Shown here piece after piece: positions 49,698-63,500 of a stretch of 64,000 bases of DNA. The number at the start of each line of letters is the position of its first letter. Within the stretch, counting starts at the first letter, position 1. The stretch is taken from contig VZRG01001479.1 in NCBI GenBank assembly GCA_013397435.1, positions 62,001 through 126,000 on the forward strand, in the 5' to 3' direction. The notes below the pieces were generated by a model that was given only the letters and a program-made list of their open reading frames with translations, ran no database searches and had not been told where the DNA came from. Origin of the DNA: Erythrocercus mccallii. Taxonomy: Eukaryota; Chordata; Aves; Passeriformes; Dicruridae. A program made the translations under genes and the position numbers.

Positions 49698-52600
49698 GAG
49701 GACAACATCAATAGTTCATGTGCTATAGTTGTTTTTCTGCCGTCTCACAGATAAGGGCTCCATTCAAAAGGATGCTCAGAAGTTAGTTTGCAGCCATCAA
49801 GATGATCTGGTGGGTGTGATATCAAGTCTCTGCTGCCTGGTATGCTTCCCATAGTGTTCGCTGTCAGTTGTCTGGTTACAAATCAGAATTTGTTCTAAAT
49901 CAAACTTTTATTCATTTCATTTTACCGTGGCAATCATCTACTTAAAACATTAGGCAAAAAATTCCTAAACATGCAATAAGACTTAAAAGTAATCTTGTTG
50001 GAGAAAGTATAATATGCCATTTGCTGCACTGTTTCTTGTCTTTGCCAGATTATTAGCTCTTGCATCATAAGGCTGAAAAATGCAGAAAGAAGATCCATGC
50101 ATGTGAAACAGCTAAAGAAAATGTGAGTCATGGGTGACCCCAAAATAGTGTTTGAAATGGCTGACAGAAAGCTTTGGAAAGAATTTGTTTAGAAATAATT
50201 CTGCTAATACATCCTTGGTCTCCATTTTTATTACTGGAGCATTTAAGCTCTAATCTTCAGGTTGTGGCGTAAGAGTCCTCTCTGTGTCAATCACTTACGG
50301 CGTAAAATACGGATTATGTCTTAAAGCGGGAATTACAGAACAATGGAATCTTTCAGGGGCTCATTCATTTTTGGGGGAGCCTACAGAGGGTATCCTAGGA
50401 ATTGCTGTCAGAAAACAACAATAATATTCACTCACACGCACAGAATTGAACTAATCCCTAGATCTGGTGTTAGAGAGGAATTTTTCAGCAGAGGAGATTG
50501 GCAAGGCAGTTAGGTGTGAAGGAGCTTCATCCTTTCCTAGGACAGTAATCAATGGGGGTAGCATCTTCAGGCTCTGCCTGAGGTGATGCAAGTAAAATGT
50601 GGCAACTCGGCTTCTTTCCAAAGCCTCCTCAGTCAGAGGTAGCCAGGTCCTGTAGGGCAACTGCTTCTTCCAACACATCAGAACTCTTTGTAAAATTTTC
50701 CCACATGAAACTTCCTCCTTCCTCCTTGGGCTGAGGAAGAACATGCTAAGGAAGAAGGAGATTTTTGCTGCCTTTACACTGAGCTGATTTGTTGTGGAGG
50801 GAAATCTTTACAGTCTGCAAAAAAGCATTAGTAATGAGGGGGCTTATGATGAGCTACATTATGTAAGATAGCCATCTTAAATAATTCCTTGCTACTTTAA
50901 TTTGTATTAATCATTTTGATGTGTTCCCTCTTTGGTAGAGAAAGTTTCAATTTTACAACTTCTTGCACAAGGCAGAGGTAGGTGAAATTTAAGACTTAAG
51001 TTCAATGTAACTTCAGGTGCTTCTGCTGGAATGTTGCCATACAAGAACTGGTACTGTAATTGCTTCCAGTTTCGTTGTGTTTGTGTTAAAGGCAACACAA
51101 GAGGACTAGGTGGAAAAGGAGGTACATTCTCCCAGTCTCATAGATCTTTAGAGGCCAGTCTTGTTATAAACGCAATGTCCTCCTGACTGACTAATTTTCA
51201 GGTAAGAAAGTCCCTTGAGTCTTCTTAAAACAATCACAGCTGTTCTACTGATGAGGCTGCAGAACCAGACATTTAACTAGAGATGGAAAGTGGCAGACCT
51301 TTCAGTGTCTCCTTGACAGATCCTGAGTTACCTATTAGCACACCTGACTTCTCTTCGGAAGGTGTAACTGCTGAGTTACCCAAAATAATATGCATAAAAA
51401 TCTGCAAAACAGTCTCATGCCAATTTCTGTTTCACGTTGATGGTGCCTCCCATCGCTGTGAGGGATTTGAAATAGATAGTCACATATTTTTGTGCAATGG
51501 AAAATAAAGAACAGCACCAAAGGGTTGAGTTGACCAAGCAAAGTCCTTAAGTCATGGTGTTGAAATCAGAGGGAGTGGTTGAGGTAGAAAACTTCTGTCT
51601 TTGGTGTACTAAATGGATCAGGCCCAAAGTTCAAGTAAACCCTTGACTGTAGTATCTTGGGTAAAGATTGAAGTTACTGTCTGTTACTTTACCAGCATAT
51701 TTCTACAGATGAGAGCAGCAGCAGCAACCTATGCCCTGAGCAAATAAATGATTGTCAGAAAGGTATCACTGAGGAATCCAAAAAGGAAAATGATAATAGT
51801 AATAATAAGAATAACAATAATAATGAAGAGTTATTCTATTTTGAGCAGAATATTGCCATCAGATATGTTAGAAATGTTAATCAGTGAGGTCAAATGTTTA
51901 ATGAAAACATCCGGCTATTATTTTGAGCTTAACTTATTGAAACTATCTTTTTCGATCTACGACATATTTCACCTGTAAATGGAACTATGATCTTTCTCTA
52001 CATATCAATTGATTTCTTCTGATTTGAGAGGAGATGGGCTATTGTATTGGTTCATCTATTTTGAATTTGTAGGGTTCTTGATTTCAGGTTTGCTCCTGTG
52101 GCTTTCTTGTAATCAGGTATTTGTAACCTTGATGGAAAATTTAGAACAATAAATGAAGAATACATGTTCAGTTTTTCTGAATAGCCCAGTGGGCTATTAT
52201 TGGTCTGTAAAGGATTTACTGCTTTGTTCTGAGGGTTTTGTGCTTCATGTAGGTGGAAAGTAGCTCTTAATGTTTAGCACAACATAACAGGTATGCACAT
52301 GTATGACTGAGCAGACAATCTGTCTGTACCAAAATTATACTTTGTCAATCATTCAGCACAAAAAAGATCTTTGGTAATTTGATTATTCCTCCAACCCTTT
52401 AACACAAGGCACATTTTAGGTTTGTTTCCTGTTAAAACTGTGTCTTTCTCATGTTATTTGTCCATGTATGTAATTTTTTTAAAAGCACTGTATGTGTTAC
52501 CATTTAGACTTGATGGAAGAATTCTTTTGAGGAAAAATTTGTGTATGCAAAGAAAAAAAAATTCAAAATCAAAATAGGAGTCAAGTTTCAAAACTTCAGA

Positions 52601-53219
52601 AGGGTGAAGCCCTGAGTGTCAACAAGTGTTAAAGAAAAGTTAATTTCTTGAAAAAGAACAAAGAAAAATTACACAAATTCTTCTGACATATGATGGAAAA
52701 AGCTTTTCCTCTTACTTTTCATTTTAATTCTAAATTTCATCTCTGTGTTACACCAGAAGCAAACTAATTGCAAAATAAATATATTTACAGTAACTTCTTT
52801 TATTATATCCTATATATTGATGTAATAATGTTTATACATATTTAATGAACCAGAATGTTTTTCCAATTGACATAATTTAAGGAGAGCTGTGATCCAAAGG
52901 TAACTTTGTGAGTGTTGTATATCTTGTTAAGAAGGCTAGGTCCCACCTGAGTTAGTTTTTTACAGAGGTATAGAAATCAGAGAAGAAAACTATTTCAACT
53001 TGTATTTGACATTTATAAGAAGTATTTTTAGGCTTGTCAGAGTAACTGATTTGCCATATACTTGCGTTAAAATTTAGATTTCTAAAATACCAGAAATAAA
53101 CAGAGTTAAGAACTACTTAATAGACAAATCTCAAAAAAAATGTCATTAGTGGAAAATCACAGCTGATTAGAGATGTTTAGAACATAAATGCACAAAACTA
53201 ACTAAAAGTCCAAAAGGAC
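49698..53219. other. Non-coding sequence, no gene recognised
   Basis: The sequence just right of the LTR (49708-49880) has no recognisable retroviral coding region. An AAT-rich simple repeat lies at 51790-51826. Open frames reach 97 codons (50451-50744, minus). Nothing else is recognised. Confidence 0.55.
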
Positions 53220-53520
53220 TGTGATGATTTAACCCCAGCCAGCAACTCAGCCTCACATAGCCACTTGCTCATACCCCACATCCCATCCCCCGTGTCAGGC
53301 TAGGGGAGAGAATCAGAAGGGTAAAAATGAGAGAACTTCTGAGTTGAGATAAAGACAGTTGAAGAGGTAAAGCAGAAGCCATGTGCACAAGCAAAGCAAA
53401 TCGAGGAATTCGTGCACCCCTTCCCATGGGCAGCCAGGTGTTCAGCCATCCCCAGGAAAGAAGGGCTCTGGCAGTATAACAATGACTTGAGAAGATGAAT
53501 CACATCACTCCATATAACCC
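53220..53520 (-). mobile_element. Truncated, older LTR fragment of avian endogenous-retrovirus type
   Basis: The plus strand begins tgatgatttaaccccagcca and continues through a cagccactt-like segment, gggagagaatcagaag, gagttgagataaagacagtt, cccatgggcagccaggtgtt and catcactcca. These blocks match, in order, an LTR that I recall as common in bird genomes, read in reverse. Positions where I expect CpG mostly carry TG or CA, so it is an old copy. Similarity fades after about 53520, so the U3 part is missing. The 67-codon minus frame at 53300-53503 is incidental. Confidence 0.7.
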
Positions 53521-54264
53521 CAAATACTTGGGGGATATTTGCAATTAAGCTCCTCTAACTCGTAGGCAAAAAGAAGACTGAAGAGATTATTTCATTTCCA
53601 TGTACAGGAGATTCCTGAGTACAAAATGCGAAGTCCTAATAAACATCTTTTTTTCAAGCATAGGGAAAACTTCTGACTAGAAGCTGAAGTCTTAAAAAAA
53701 CAGATTAGAAAAGATCACCTTTGAGATACTGCCAGTGGGGTCTCTTGGTTTATTTGGATCAGAATGGGGTGTCTTTTTACAGGACTGCTTTAGCCCAACA
53801 CAGGCTTTAATAAAATACAAATTGCTGGGTTCCATCCAGCAGCAATGATTGGAAATTTAGTCCTTTCCAGCCATAAGTTTGACATTTCCCAAAATGAACA
53901 ATGAAATCTTAGTCTCACTAAAATCAGCATCAGTATTTTTCACTTTCTCTTCTCCTTTCAAACTGATGGAAAGATACAACTGACTTTTGATTTTTTTTGT
54001 CCTGTGATTTTTCATCTCAGGAGGTAGTGGCCCCCACAGTTCCTTGCATCACCTACTGTTCCATATTACTAGACTGAATTTTCTTGGCTCCAAGACAGAT
54101 GCATCTTATCTTATTGCATATTAAGAGGTTAATGTTGTCATTGATGCTTTACTGAGGTAATGCTAAAAATAATCCAGGATTGACAAAAGAAGATAGGTAC
54201 CCTCTTTTGTTCAATTGACTTAACATCATTATCAAATTCAAATCTATTGATTAGACTGTTGATA
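53521..54264. other. Non-coding sequence, nothing recognised
   Basis: AT-rich sequence between the LTR fragment and the next CR1 copy. No open frame of note and no repeat structure are visible. Confidence 0.6.
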
Positions 54265-54350
54265 CTCTCTTCTGGCTTAAGGGTTGGACTTGAGGATCTT
54301 ATAGGTCTTTTCCAACCTAAAAAATGCTGTGATTCTGTGATCCTGTGATA
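54265..54350 (+). mobile_element. CR1 LINE 3' end fragment
   Basis: The sequence runs from ggcttaagggttggacttga through the ggatcttataggtctttt block and ccaacctaaaa, to three terminal octamers (gctgtgattctgtgatcctg). It has the same 'ggtcttttccaacctaaa' ending as the outer CR1 at 12.9 kb, suggesting a related subfamily. It is in forward orientation and strongly 5'-truncated. Confidence 0.9.
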
Positions 54351-54670
54351 TTTCCTGCAGTAAAGATGAGTTCTTAGGAAGAAAGCAGCATGTGAAGCAG
54401 GGAGCTGGTAAAGGCACTTGATCTCTACTCTCTTCTCTGAAAACTTAAAGCTGAGGTCTCCTCTGATCTCAGGGATGTGAATCTCTGCTGCACACTCTGC
54501 ACTTGCTCAGAGCACAATCTGCCTGTTGGTGCTGACGGGTTTGCCTCGCTGGAAATGAGGCTGTGTGCGCAGCGGGATCCTCTCTGGCAGCCAGAGCTGC
54601 AGAGCAGGCCTGAAACAGGACAGGCCCAATACTCTGGTTTCTTTAAGTTAAAAATCATTATGCAGGTATT

Positions 54671-54784
54671 ATAATCACAGAATGTTAAGAGTTGGAGTGG
54701 GCCTTTAAAGGTCATTTAGTCACAGCCCCCCTGCCATGGGCAGGGACGTCTCCCACCAGACCAGGCTGCCTGTTCAAGGCCAAG
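54671..54784 (-). mobile_element. CR1 LINE 3' end fragment, reverse orientation
   Basis: The plus strand reads aatcacagaatgttaagagt, then a tggagtgggcctttaaaggt block, ccccctgccatgggcaggga and ccaccagaccaggctgcc. This is the reverse complement of the CR1 3' region and matches the landmarks of the inner CR1 at 12.7 kb. It ends near 54784. It partly overlaps a 96-codon minus frame (54425-54715) that I do not call a gene. Confidence 0.9.
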
Positions 54785-57259
54785 TGACTTCTGCAGGAAA
54801 ATCTTACATTTTCTGGTTACAAGCTTGTATATACATTTTCTTGGTGCTAAGCAAGTTTTAGGGGTTTTTTTTTAATCTTCCAGTATTTCATCTTTCTGCT
54901 GCTTTTGTTTTTCCTTTGAGCTATAGTCATGCACTTTGCCCCAGACAGGTCTCTGAAATAAAAGAGTAATGAATCCTTCTTTCTAGTTTCAGCTTGCAGC
55001 CAGTTCATTCAGATAGATTACATTTCTAAACTCTGGGTGTGAGGTACATGCTCTGAAATGACACATCATGAGAAATATTTTAGCAAATGATGGTCTATTA
55101 TCACTCTGTCCTTTGAACTGCAACATCATTAAAAAAAGGGGAAAAACCTACATTAATTTAAATACAAAGAATATGGTAGATGATTCTTCTCCTCTATCCA
55201 AGGCTGGTGGTTCAAAGGAATGATGTTTTCTTTGATTTCTTCTCCAGTATATTTCTGTATCAGTACACAGAATTTTGAATAGAGTTGCCTGAATTGATGT
55301 AAATTTTTTTGTTTTATTTTGATTCATGGATTGCAATGTGAAACAAAGTATATATGCAAAGCAGATTTTCTGTCCTATCACACTGTGTGATTTTTACTAC
55401 CCTGAAAACGGAGCTGAATCCTCTGGGTGTGAAGTAAGAAGAAACAGCTCATTCCCCTCTGCTCCTCAAAACCACATGAACTTAAATATTAATGAAACTT
55501 TCATGAATCACACATAACACATACTGCCCCTTTGTGCTGGAAAAGGCCCCAGCTTTTTATGGTTGGTACTGTACAGCCAGGAGAATAGAAAGCAGAGTCA
55601 TAAAACAGTAATTAATACACTTCTGAGCTGAGCTATTTTATTGTGTAGATGCTAATTAAGAATGATAGATCCCAGTTACTGAGTGGCACATAATACATTC
55701 GGTCAGCATAAGTGAAAGGTCAGTTATCATTTTGACTGCTTTAAGTGAAAATATTTTCCCTTATGTCAGTGATTTCAGGAACCACAAATGTCAAAGTGAA
55801 ATGCCTTATGCCTTCTCTTTCTAGAAGGTGGATTTTTAGTGACATAACGGGAGCATTTGCTTTGGGAAAGCATTGGATTTGCTGTGGGGGTTCTGACCAA
55901 AGAGTCAGGAGAGAAAAGAAAATTCAAAAATTTAAAAAGTAAATATTAAGCCTTGGCGTTGCAAGTGCATTCTGTTCGAGGTGGCTCTCTGAGACGCTGT
56001 AAAATGGACTGGCTTTCCAAATGGGGCAACCCCTGCTGCCAAAAAATGATTCAATGAGACTGGACACTTCAAAGTTCTCTTTTGGAAAATCTCATCCACT
56101 TGATCAAAACGTTGGTTGATGCGTTTTGAATATTTCCAAGTTACTAATTTTCAGAAAAATGGGAAAGGATAGTCTTAAGTCCAAATCTTGAGATGAATTC
56201 AGACATTGCAGCTTTATACAGCAAGGAGACAAGTTAGAAAGGGAGATCATGTTCTGGCAGTAGGAATGTTAGACATCTCACAGATGCTCATGCCAGTGCT
56301 ACATGTTTAACTTCACTTGTCATCTTGGTATTCTTCATGGTTTAGACACCTTCTATTTTTCTTTAGTACTGTATAACCATGATTAAAGTCAATTGAAAAA
56401 ATCCTGTCCTGAGGCTATTAAGACTCTTAGATACTTTAAAGGGTACGTGCTGAGAATAATGCATAACATGATTTTTTTTTAAAAAAAGTCATTATTACTT
56501 TTAAAATCTTGCTTTATTAAATATAATTTGATATTTTGATCTCATATATATGTCATTCCTCCTTAAAGGATGATCTACTACTATTAAAAAAGAAAACAAA
56601 GAGAAAAGTAGGTAACAAGGAAACACTTTCAGTTCAGTTCTGTGATGGGTTTGGGGCAGTACCAAAACCACTAGAGGTATAACTAGGGACTGCAGATCAT
56701 ATTGTAGTTCACATAGCAGTTGAGTATTTTAAAACTACAAGCTTGAATTGACCATGAGGTGCTGTTATACCTCCTACACATCCTATTACAGTGCAAGAAA
56801 AGAATGGTGCTGTATTAAAAAAAAAATACTGAAACAAGACTGCAAATAGCAGTTCATGGTTTTACATACTAGCGTTACTACTATTGAGTGCTTTAAAGAA
56901 TAGCATCTCCTTGCACAGGAAATTGATACTTGATAGTGCTTCTGATAATGTCACTGTGGGTGTTTGAGTAAATGGGTTTAGCATGCTATAAAGTGAGTGT
57001 CTAAGTGAAATTTCATAGGTAAATGGGTATGATCAGTAATGCTGATCACTAGAGCAAAAGAACATGCAACAAATGGGAAAGTCAGCACAGTAACAAAAAG
57101 TCAGTGATGGACAGAAATACCCATCACAGATCAGAGAGCGAGTTGCTCAGTGAAAAGGAGTAATAACTGATGTAAATGGCATCTGAATAAAGCCCCTAAC
57201 CTTGCTAAAAATGAAGAATAAAAATGAATGGGCTTTCAGGCTTTCAGCTCTTGGAAGAA
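54785..57259. other. Non-coding sequence, no gene recognised
   Basis: AT-rich sequence with open frames no longer than 77 codons. There are no repeat ends or RNA genes that I can identify. A T-run followed by an A-run occurs at about 56471-56488. Confidence 0.6.
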
Positions 57260-57580
57260 GGCAGCGAGTGGGCAGGCACAGAACTCAGTGCAGTCTGGGC
57301 AGTGCTCCCGCCGCTCACCGGGATGCGGTGCATGAAAACCAGCGATAGAGTCTGACTTGTGTGCACAACAGGGACATTGCAACTAGCAGCTTATGTTTTA
57401 GTGTAATGCTAACTTACTCGGGCAGCTCTGGGCACACTCCTAAGAAGCCACTAATGACATTGCAGTTGTGTAACTTGAACAGTCTCTGTTCTTGCTCAGA
57501 CTGCCAAGAATACTGCAACCAAAAAAACCTGTTACGCAACTGCGAGAGAGAAACTTGGGCCGCTGCAGACAGCCGCATCT
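57260..57580. other. CpG cluster in CpG-poor surroundings
   Basis: About eleven CpGs fall within 320 bases (for example in cccgccgctcaccggg and ttacgcaactgcgag), against very few in the flanking kilobases. The patch is not GC-rich enough throughout to be a classical CpG island. It overlaps a 117-codon plus-strand frame (57361-57714) that starts only with GTG and resembles no family I know. It could be a small unmethylated regulatory element, a non-coding first exon, or a recent insertion not yet depleted of CpG. Confidence 0.4.
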
Positions 57581-60500
57581 TGACAATTAGATTTTTGTCC
57601 AGAATGGCTTTTGGGCTCATTTTTTATGTTAACAGGACTGTGGTTTTCCCATATAGGCTTCTTCAGTATAGCAAAGCCATATATTTTACCAGGAAACTGA
57701 GCATAGTGTTATAGTGTAATGGCATCTGTAATTCAGCTTCTATTTATCTGGACCTTTCTGAGTAATGAAGCTACTGAGAGCTTTCCAGAAGATTCACTGC
57801 AAAATTATAATCAAGCTAGGTGTTCTTTGGAGAAGAGAAGAAATGTTTCTGTACAGCTTGTTTATCTGGACCTATAACAGGAGAAGAGACCTCCTATATC
57901 ACTTGCTTCAGTCCTATGCAATCATAAGATGTCACATTGTCCTTTTAAAAATCAGATCACATTTTATTTTAAAATGCATAGAACTTTCCTTCCCCTTCTG
58001 CTGCTATTCTTGTGGAAAGAGTGTTCCAGAAGTCCTCTTGCTATAAAACCATCTTCTCCTTTCTGCCCTCAATTTATGCCTGACCATAATTGATGAAAGA
58101 CTAGACAAATTACATCATTATTTGTTTATTCTCATTTGTGGTATGCCATTTATGTGAGTGTCATCTTAGTAAACTTCAGTTGTTGAATTACTGACTTTAA
58201 AAGACTGAGAAGAATGTGTGGGATCTGGGAATCTGAGTGGAAGTCTGTTGATATTCAAGAGATATTTTGGGTTGGTTTTCTGGGTGCTGGTAATGCTCAG
58301 TTTCAGAACTTGAGTAACCTTTCTCTTTTCTTGAGATGAAGATGAGGTCCTTGTCAACTCAGGAGAGCACTCACTGAACTGCTTACTGTGCTTGGTAATT
58401 CACCTGCAGGCACAATAAAATCCATGATGTCTTCAAATATTGATCTTAGATTTGATTTGGAGTGTAAGCTATCATTTGAACTATTGAAGCAAATTTTAGA
58501 TTTTCTCTGGAAATTAACTATGAGTAATTAAAAGAGATTTTCTGGCTCAAAAGGAGACAGCAGAAGACTGCTCAAAGGGAAGTAATTGAAAGGGAGGGAG
58601 GTTATTAGTGACATCCAGGAAGTGTAGTCTGGGGACCAATTTTTAAAAAAGTTTCTTTAATGTCTGCAGCACAAAAAGAAGAGTCCAACTATACGTTTGA
58701 GAAATGAGGATGACAATTTCTGCTTAGTGTGGCTGGTTACAGTAGTTGTTAGACAGAAGTAGCTCCTGGAGCAAACCCAAAGAAGTAGCACTCTTGAACC
58801 AGATGCTGAGCTCCAGAGTCAGGCTCTTCCTTTCTTCTTCTCCTTTGATTTTTGAATTCATTACTGAAAAATGGCCTTTGCTTCAACAAAGCTTGACTCT
58901 GGGTAAAGATCTAGAATCCATCTTGTTTTTTGTGCAGGTGTCGTACCAGCTAAGCTAGAGTATGTTTCCATGTATGTTTCCAAGTCAATGTGTCCCCAGT
59001 TGCTCTGAAATTTTTCTGTGCTCACTGTTCTGATTATTTTCTTAAGAGACATTTCAGTATATTTTGCCTATATTCCAGGTTCCTGCTGAGCTTATGTAGG
59101 AAACAGACAGAGAATTCTTGAGGCACAGGGAGCTCTGCTGACTAGGAGGAGAACTTCATGTGACTGAGTAGCTTTCAGGTGAAAGCCAGAGCTGTTTTCA
59201 GGGTTAATGGCTGCTAAGCATGGCTACTGTAGCTCACAGTTTTGGATTCAGGCACCTCAGGACAAACTAAATCCGGGTTTTGATATCTAAAGCCTATTTT
59301 GGATATGGACCAAATGCTTTATTTTTGGAGAAATGTTATGGAGAATATAAGTGCTGATTTCAGCATGCAGATACTTAAACTTGATTAGAATGAAAAAAGC
59401 AAGAATCTTATGCATAAATTAGTGTTAAAGGACATCCAGATTGAGATCTAAGCCTAAAAAATCAAGGAAATCCTGGGGTAGAATTATTACATCAGTCTTT
59501 CTGTCCTCCTCCACCAGACTCAAACTGCCTTTATCCCAACAAATATGGTTGTCTCTGTATCTGCCGCTGGGGTTTATTATCTTCATGTGGAACACTTGAT
59601 TATCATGCAACCAGTATAAACAGTTAAAAATTTGTTGTCTCTGTTATATTTTTGGCTGACCAGAGCCTGATTTGTTAACCTTCTGAGCCTGCTGTGAACC
59701 TTGCTTAGTTTTTAGCAACATGTACAAAGACCATTGGCCTTAATGCTGTGGTTGCTATAGCTGTACTGCTTCTCATGCTCTTTCATTTTTCAATATTGTA
59801 AAAACACTTAAATCTTAGTTATTGCTTCCAGCATCCCAAAATAGCATTCTAAATAGATACTGTAATACTGTACTTGTTTTTCTATTATTTATCTAACAAG
59901 CCACCCATGGTGTGTAAATTCCATCAAACAATGCCTGTATTGTGAAAAAGAATAACTATTGGTGTCTGTTTTAAAAGTTATTCTGTTTGCTTAGTGGGAC
60001 TACATATACATTTGAAAGCAACCAATCAAGTTAGGATGAGCTAATGCTTTTTGAGTGCTCCTTTTCTTCTTCTTCCAAACTTTTCTTTCCCTCTAAAATA
60101 AGGAAATATTTCTAGAAAATGAGTAGCTTTGTCCCGAATAGGAATCCTGGCCACTGAACACCAAACGCTCATCTTGGCATTTTGTTACAGGGAACAGCAA
60201 TTTTCTGTATGGAGCTGGGGAAAGAGGATAAATCATAAATAAATTAACACTTTTCAGTTTTTTATGCATTTGTGTGTCCTAGGGATATTTGATGTAAATA
60301 TATAAATTATCATTGTGAGACTAGATCCAAAAAAATCAAAGAGCATCTCTCTTTTCAAAAGTATTGACAAGTGAACACCTGAGTGTCTCTTTCTTAAATA
60401 CAGAGTAAACAAATATTTTGATGTGTGGCCTGTGACTCTCAAAATGAAGCATACTAAAGAAGTTGATGTTTTTCAACTATGTACCCATTGCAGTATTTTA

Positions 60501-63500
60501 GCTTTTGAAACTGCTTTAATGAGTGTCGATTGTGTAGCATGTTGCATTTTACTAGACTCACAAGAACTAAATATAACGCTCAGACACTCAGATTTCCAGG
60601 AACTCATAAAAGATCCTTTTGTGCAGAAGAAGGCATTTTTAATGTGTCTTAAAGCACAGATGTTTTATTTGTAGTTCTGTGTGTAATGAGAGTTATTACT
60701 ACTCTGTGTGCACAGTTGCTAGATCTGTGCATGGTAATACAGCAGTATAGATCCCCATTGTTAAGTATTTTCCATGCATTTAAAATAGGATTAATGAATT
60801 ACTTGCATGGCAGGTTCTACTTACAATTTAGAGTTTAAATCTGCAGGTATGTACTGTTTACAGCTGAGACAATCACTTGTTGATCTTTGTAAGAATTTAC
60901 ATTTCACTTTGTCAATACTGGAAATGTTTAATTTACAAATGAATCAGATCTTTACAGTAGTGTTTGAAAATAAGGGAGGTAGTTTTTATGTATGTATTGT
61001 TATTAAATATATTATGCATTTTAGGAGTTTGCTGCTTAAGCAGTAAGGAGTGTATGTTTAAAATTGACACTGTTGTTCAAAGCAAAGGAAAGCAGAGTCC
61101 CATCTTCTTTATTTGTCTCATACAGGCTCCTGCACAGTAGCAGGCAGAGCAATGTATCTTTACAAATAGAGAGAAAAGGAATACAAAAACTCATATTTAA
61201 TACTTGATAGTTTATGCAACTCTGTTATCACCGTGAGATTAATGTAATCAAAATGACTGTCCTACCATAATAGTTTGTGGACCAGAAGTGATTAGATACG
61301 TTCTGAAATTCATGTTGTGTTTATATTTTAGTTAGTGGTTTGGGCTATGAAATTTTGGCCCTGGGGTTAAACCTAAAGGTTTTCAAACCAAGAAATGCAT
61401 GGCTAAAATACGTTTGGTGGGAGGGAATAATGTAATTGCATACAGCTTTTTGATAAACAGCCTAAATTGTGCTTCAAAGGACAGATGTGTCTTTAATAAT
61501 CTGAACCATTTGCATTTTCAGATTAAACCCTTCTTGATTGCATTGTACTTGATATGTATACTTAAATCTATATGTTAAATGTTATACTTTGATATAGAGC
61601 ATATTGTTTGACTTTGTTCTTATGATCTGACAAGCTTCATTATATAATAAACTAGTTTAAATAAATCTTAAAGACATAAAAGTGTTTTTGACACTAAAAA
61701 AAAATTTGAAGCACAAAAATGATATATTGGTTAGATGTTCCAGGGAGAGTCAAAGCTTTTTTTCATTCAGATCTTTGAACATGTGTTTTGAATAAAGCTG
61801 TAAGGCATTTTCCAGTAACCAGTGTTGTATTACAAAAATGAGTAAAGTAAAACAAAAGGAAAACATGTTTCAACATTTTATTCAGTATTGTCACACATTG
61901 TTGCACATTTCCAGCTGGAAGTAAATGTGACATTTGTAATGCTAATTTTTCAAACCTAACCTTTTATAACATATAAAATATTACTTGGGATGGTGTGCCC
62001 TTGTGAAAAGAGCAGGAGTAATGAAGTACTCGATCAGGGTTCAATTGGATTCCTAATGGCTTGAGTGCAATTACTCTGCCAGTTGGTTGCAATCAATCAA
62101 AACCATTTTTGAATTGTTCTCTTAAATTGTATCTAATGTTAACTACTGATAAGCAGGTTACAGAGCACTTGACCTGACAATAGTAGCAGTGCTTGTGTCT
62201 CACAAACAACAAGTGATGCTGTTAATGCTACTGTGTTTGTCCTATGTGAGGAAGACCACCCTGATTTGTTAATACATGGAGCTTTGCTCCATATTATGTG
62301 TGATGGAAAAATGTGAACCTAAGTGTAATGAAGCAGCACATAAGGAAAAAGCAATACATAATTTTGGTCTTACTTATGTAATACTGTTAATTGTGGGCTA
62401 CAGATATATTAACTAAAACGCTCATTGACTTGCTCCCCGTTTTCATCTATCATAGTGACAAATTGCCAGGCTCTGTTGACTCAGAGAAAGAAGAAAAGAG
62501 CACATGCAAGGAATTCAGATATTAAAAAAATGGCAAATTAAAGAAAAAAAAAGAAAGAAAAAATCTTACAATTAAGCCATAATGGAATTTATGGAAAGAT
62601 GGATATAATTTATTTTGGTTTTATTTGTGCAGGGCCATAACATATTAGCCTGGGAATATAATCTAAACCATACCTCATTCAATGTCACTAATGGGACATT
62701 TATGTTAAAGGGACTTATTCCCATACTTCAGGATAGGAAAAATATACTCTAATGTTTCATTGCAAGGCATTCCTCCGAAAATGGAAGCTAATTAAATATT
62801 TTTTACTGTTAGTTGAAAATATTGTACACCTGAAGACCTTTAATCCATGTGAAAAACGGTGGAACTCAGCAAATGTGGTACTTGAAACAAGGCTGACAGT
62901 CTCAGGAGGTTCAGTATCTCCTTATTAGACAGTACCTAATTTTTACCTTGCTACACCTCAGCAGGTGACATTTTGCTATGAGTATGGCAGTACAAAAGTG
63001 TGCCACTATTTGTGTTTGATCCCATGATTCCTCTCCTGACTCTGGTAGCACAAATGCCGTGCAATTGTAGCAAGACAGGGTGGGTGCCACCGTGACTTTT
63101 TTACAAGCTGGATTAATGCTTACATTCAAAAGTTGTTCCAGTTGATGACAGCAACAATAATTGCATGCATCTCACTCAAAGAATATCTGCTTGTTTCCTG
63201 AACAAGTTATTTGTTAAATATGTATCTTTTTTCGATAACGAAAAATCAGTAAGGACTCACTCTGTAACTGTACTCCTTAAACACATCCCAAGCATCACCA
63301 GCTAAGTCTGATGCTTAAAACATTCCTCAATACTTAGCCTGCACATCTACTTCAGATTCTCAGCTTGGCAGGTGTATAGATCAAGTCCTCGTATTTTTGT
63401 AAACTAAAACAAGCACCATTTCATTGCACAGTGAAAACTTGCAGCTAGAAAAAGAAAAGCAGAAAGGAGGATATATTTTTGGTTTTTGTTTTTTTTTTAA

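Noticed and set aside
61890..61935. Imperfect hairpin around cacatttccagctgg and aaatgtg
   Set aside because: The stem is short and bulged, weaker than a microRNA precursor, and expected by chance in AT-rich DNA.
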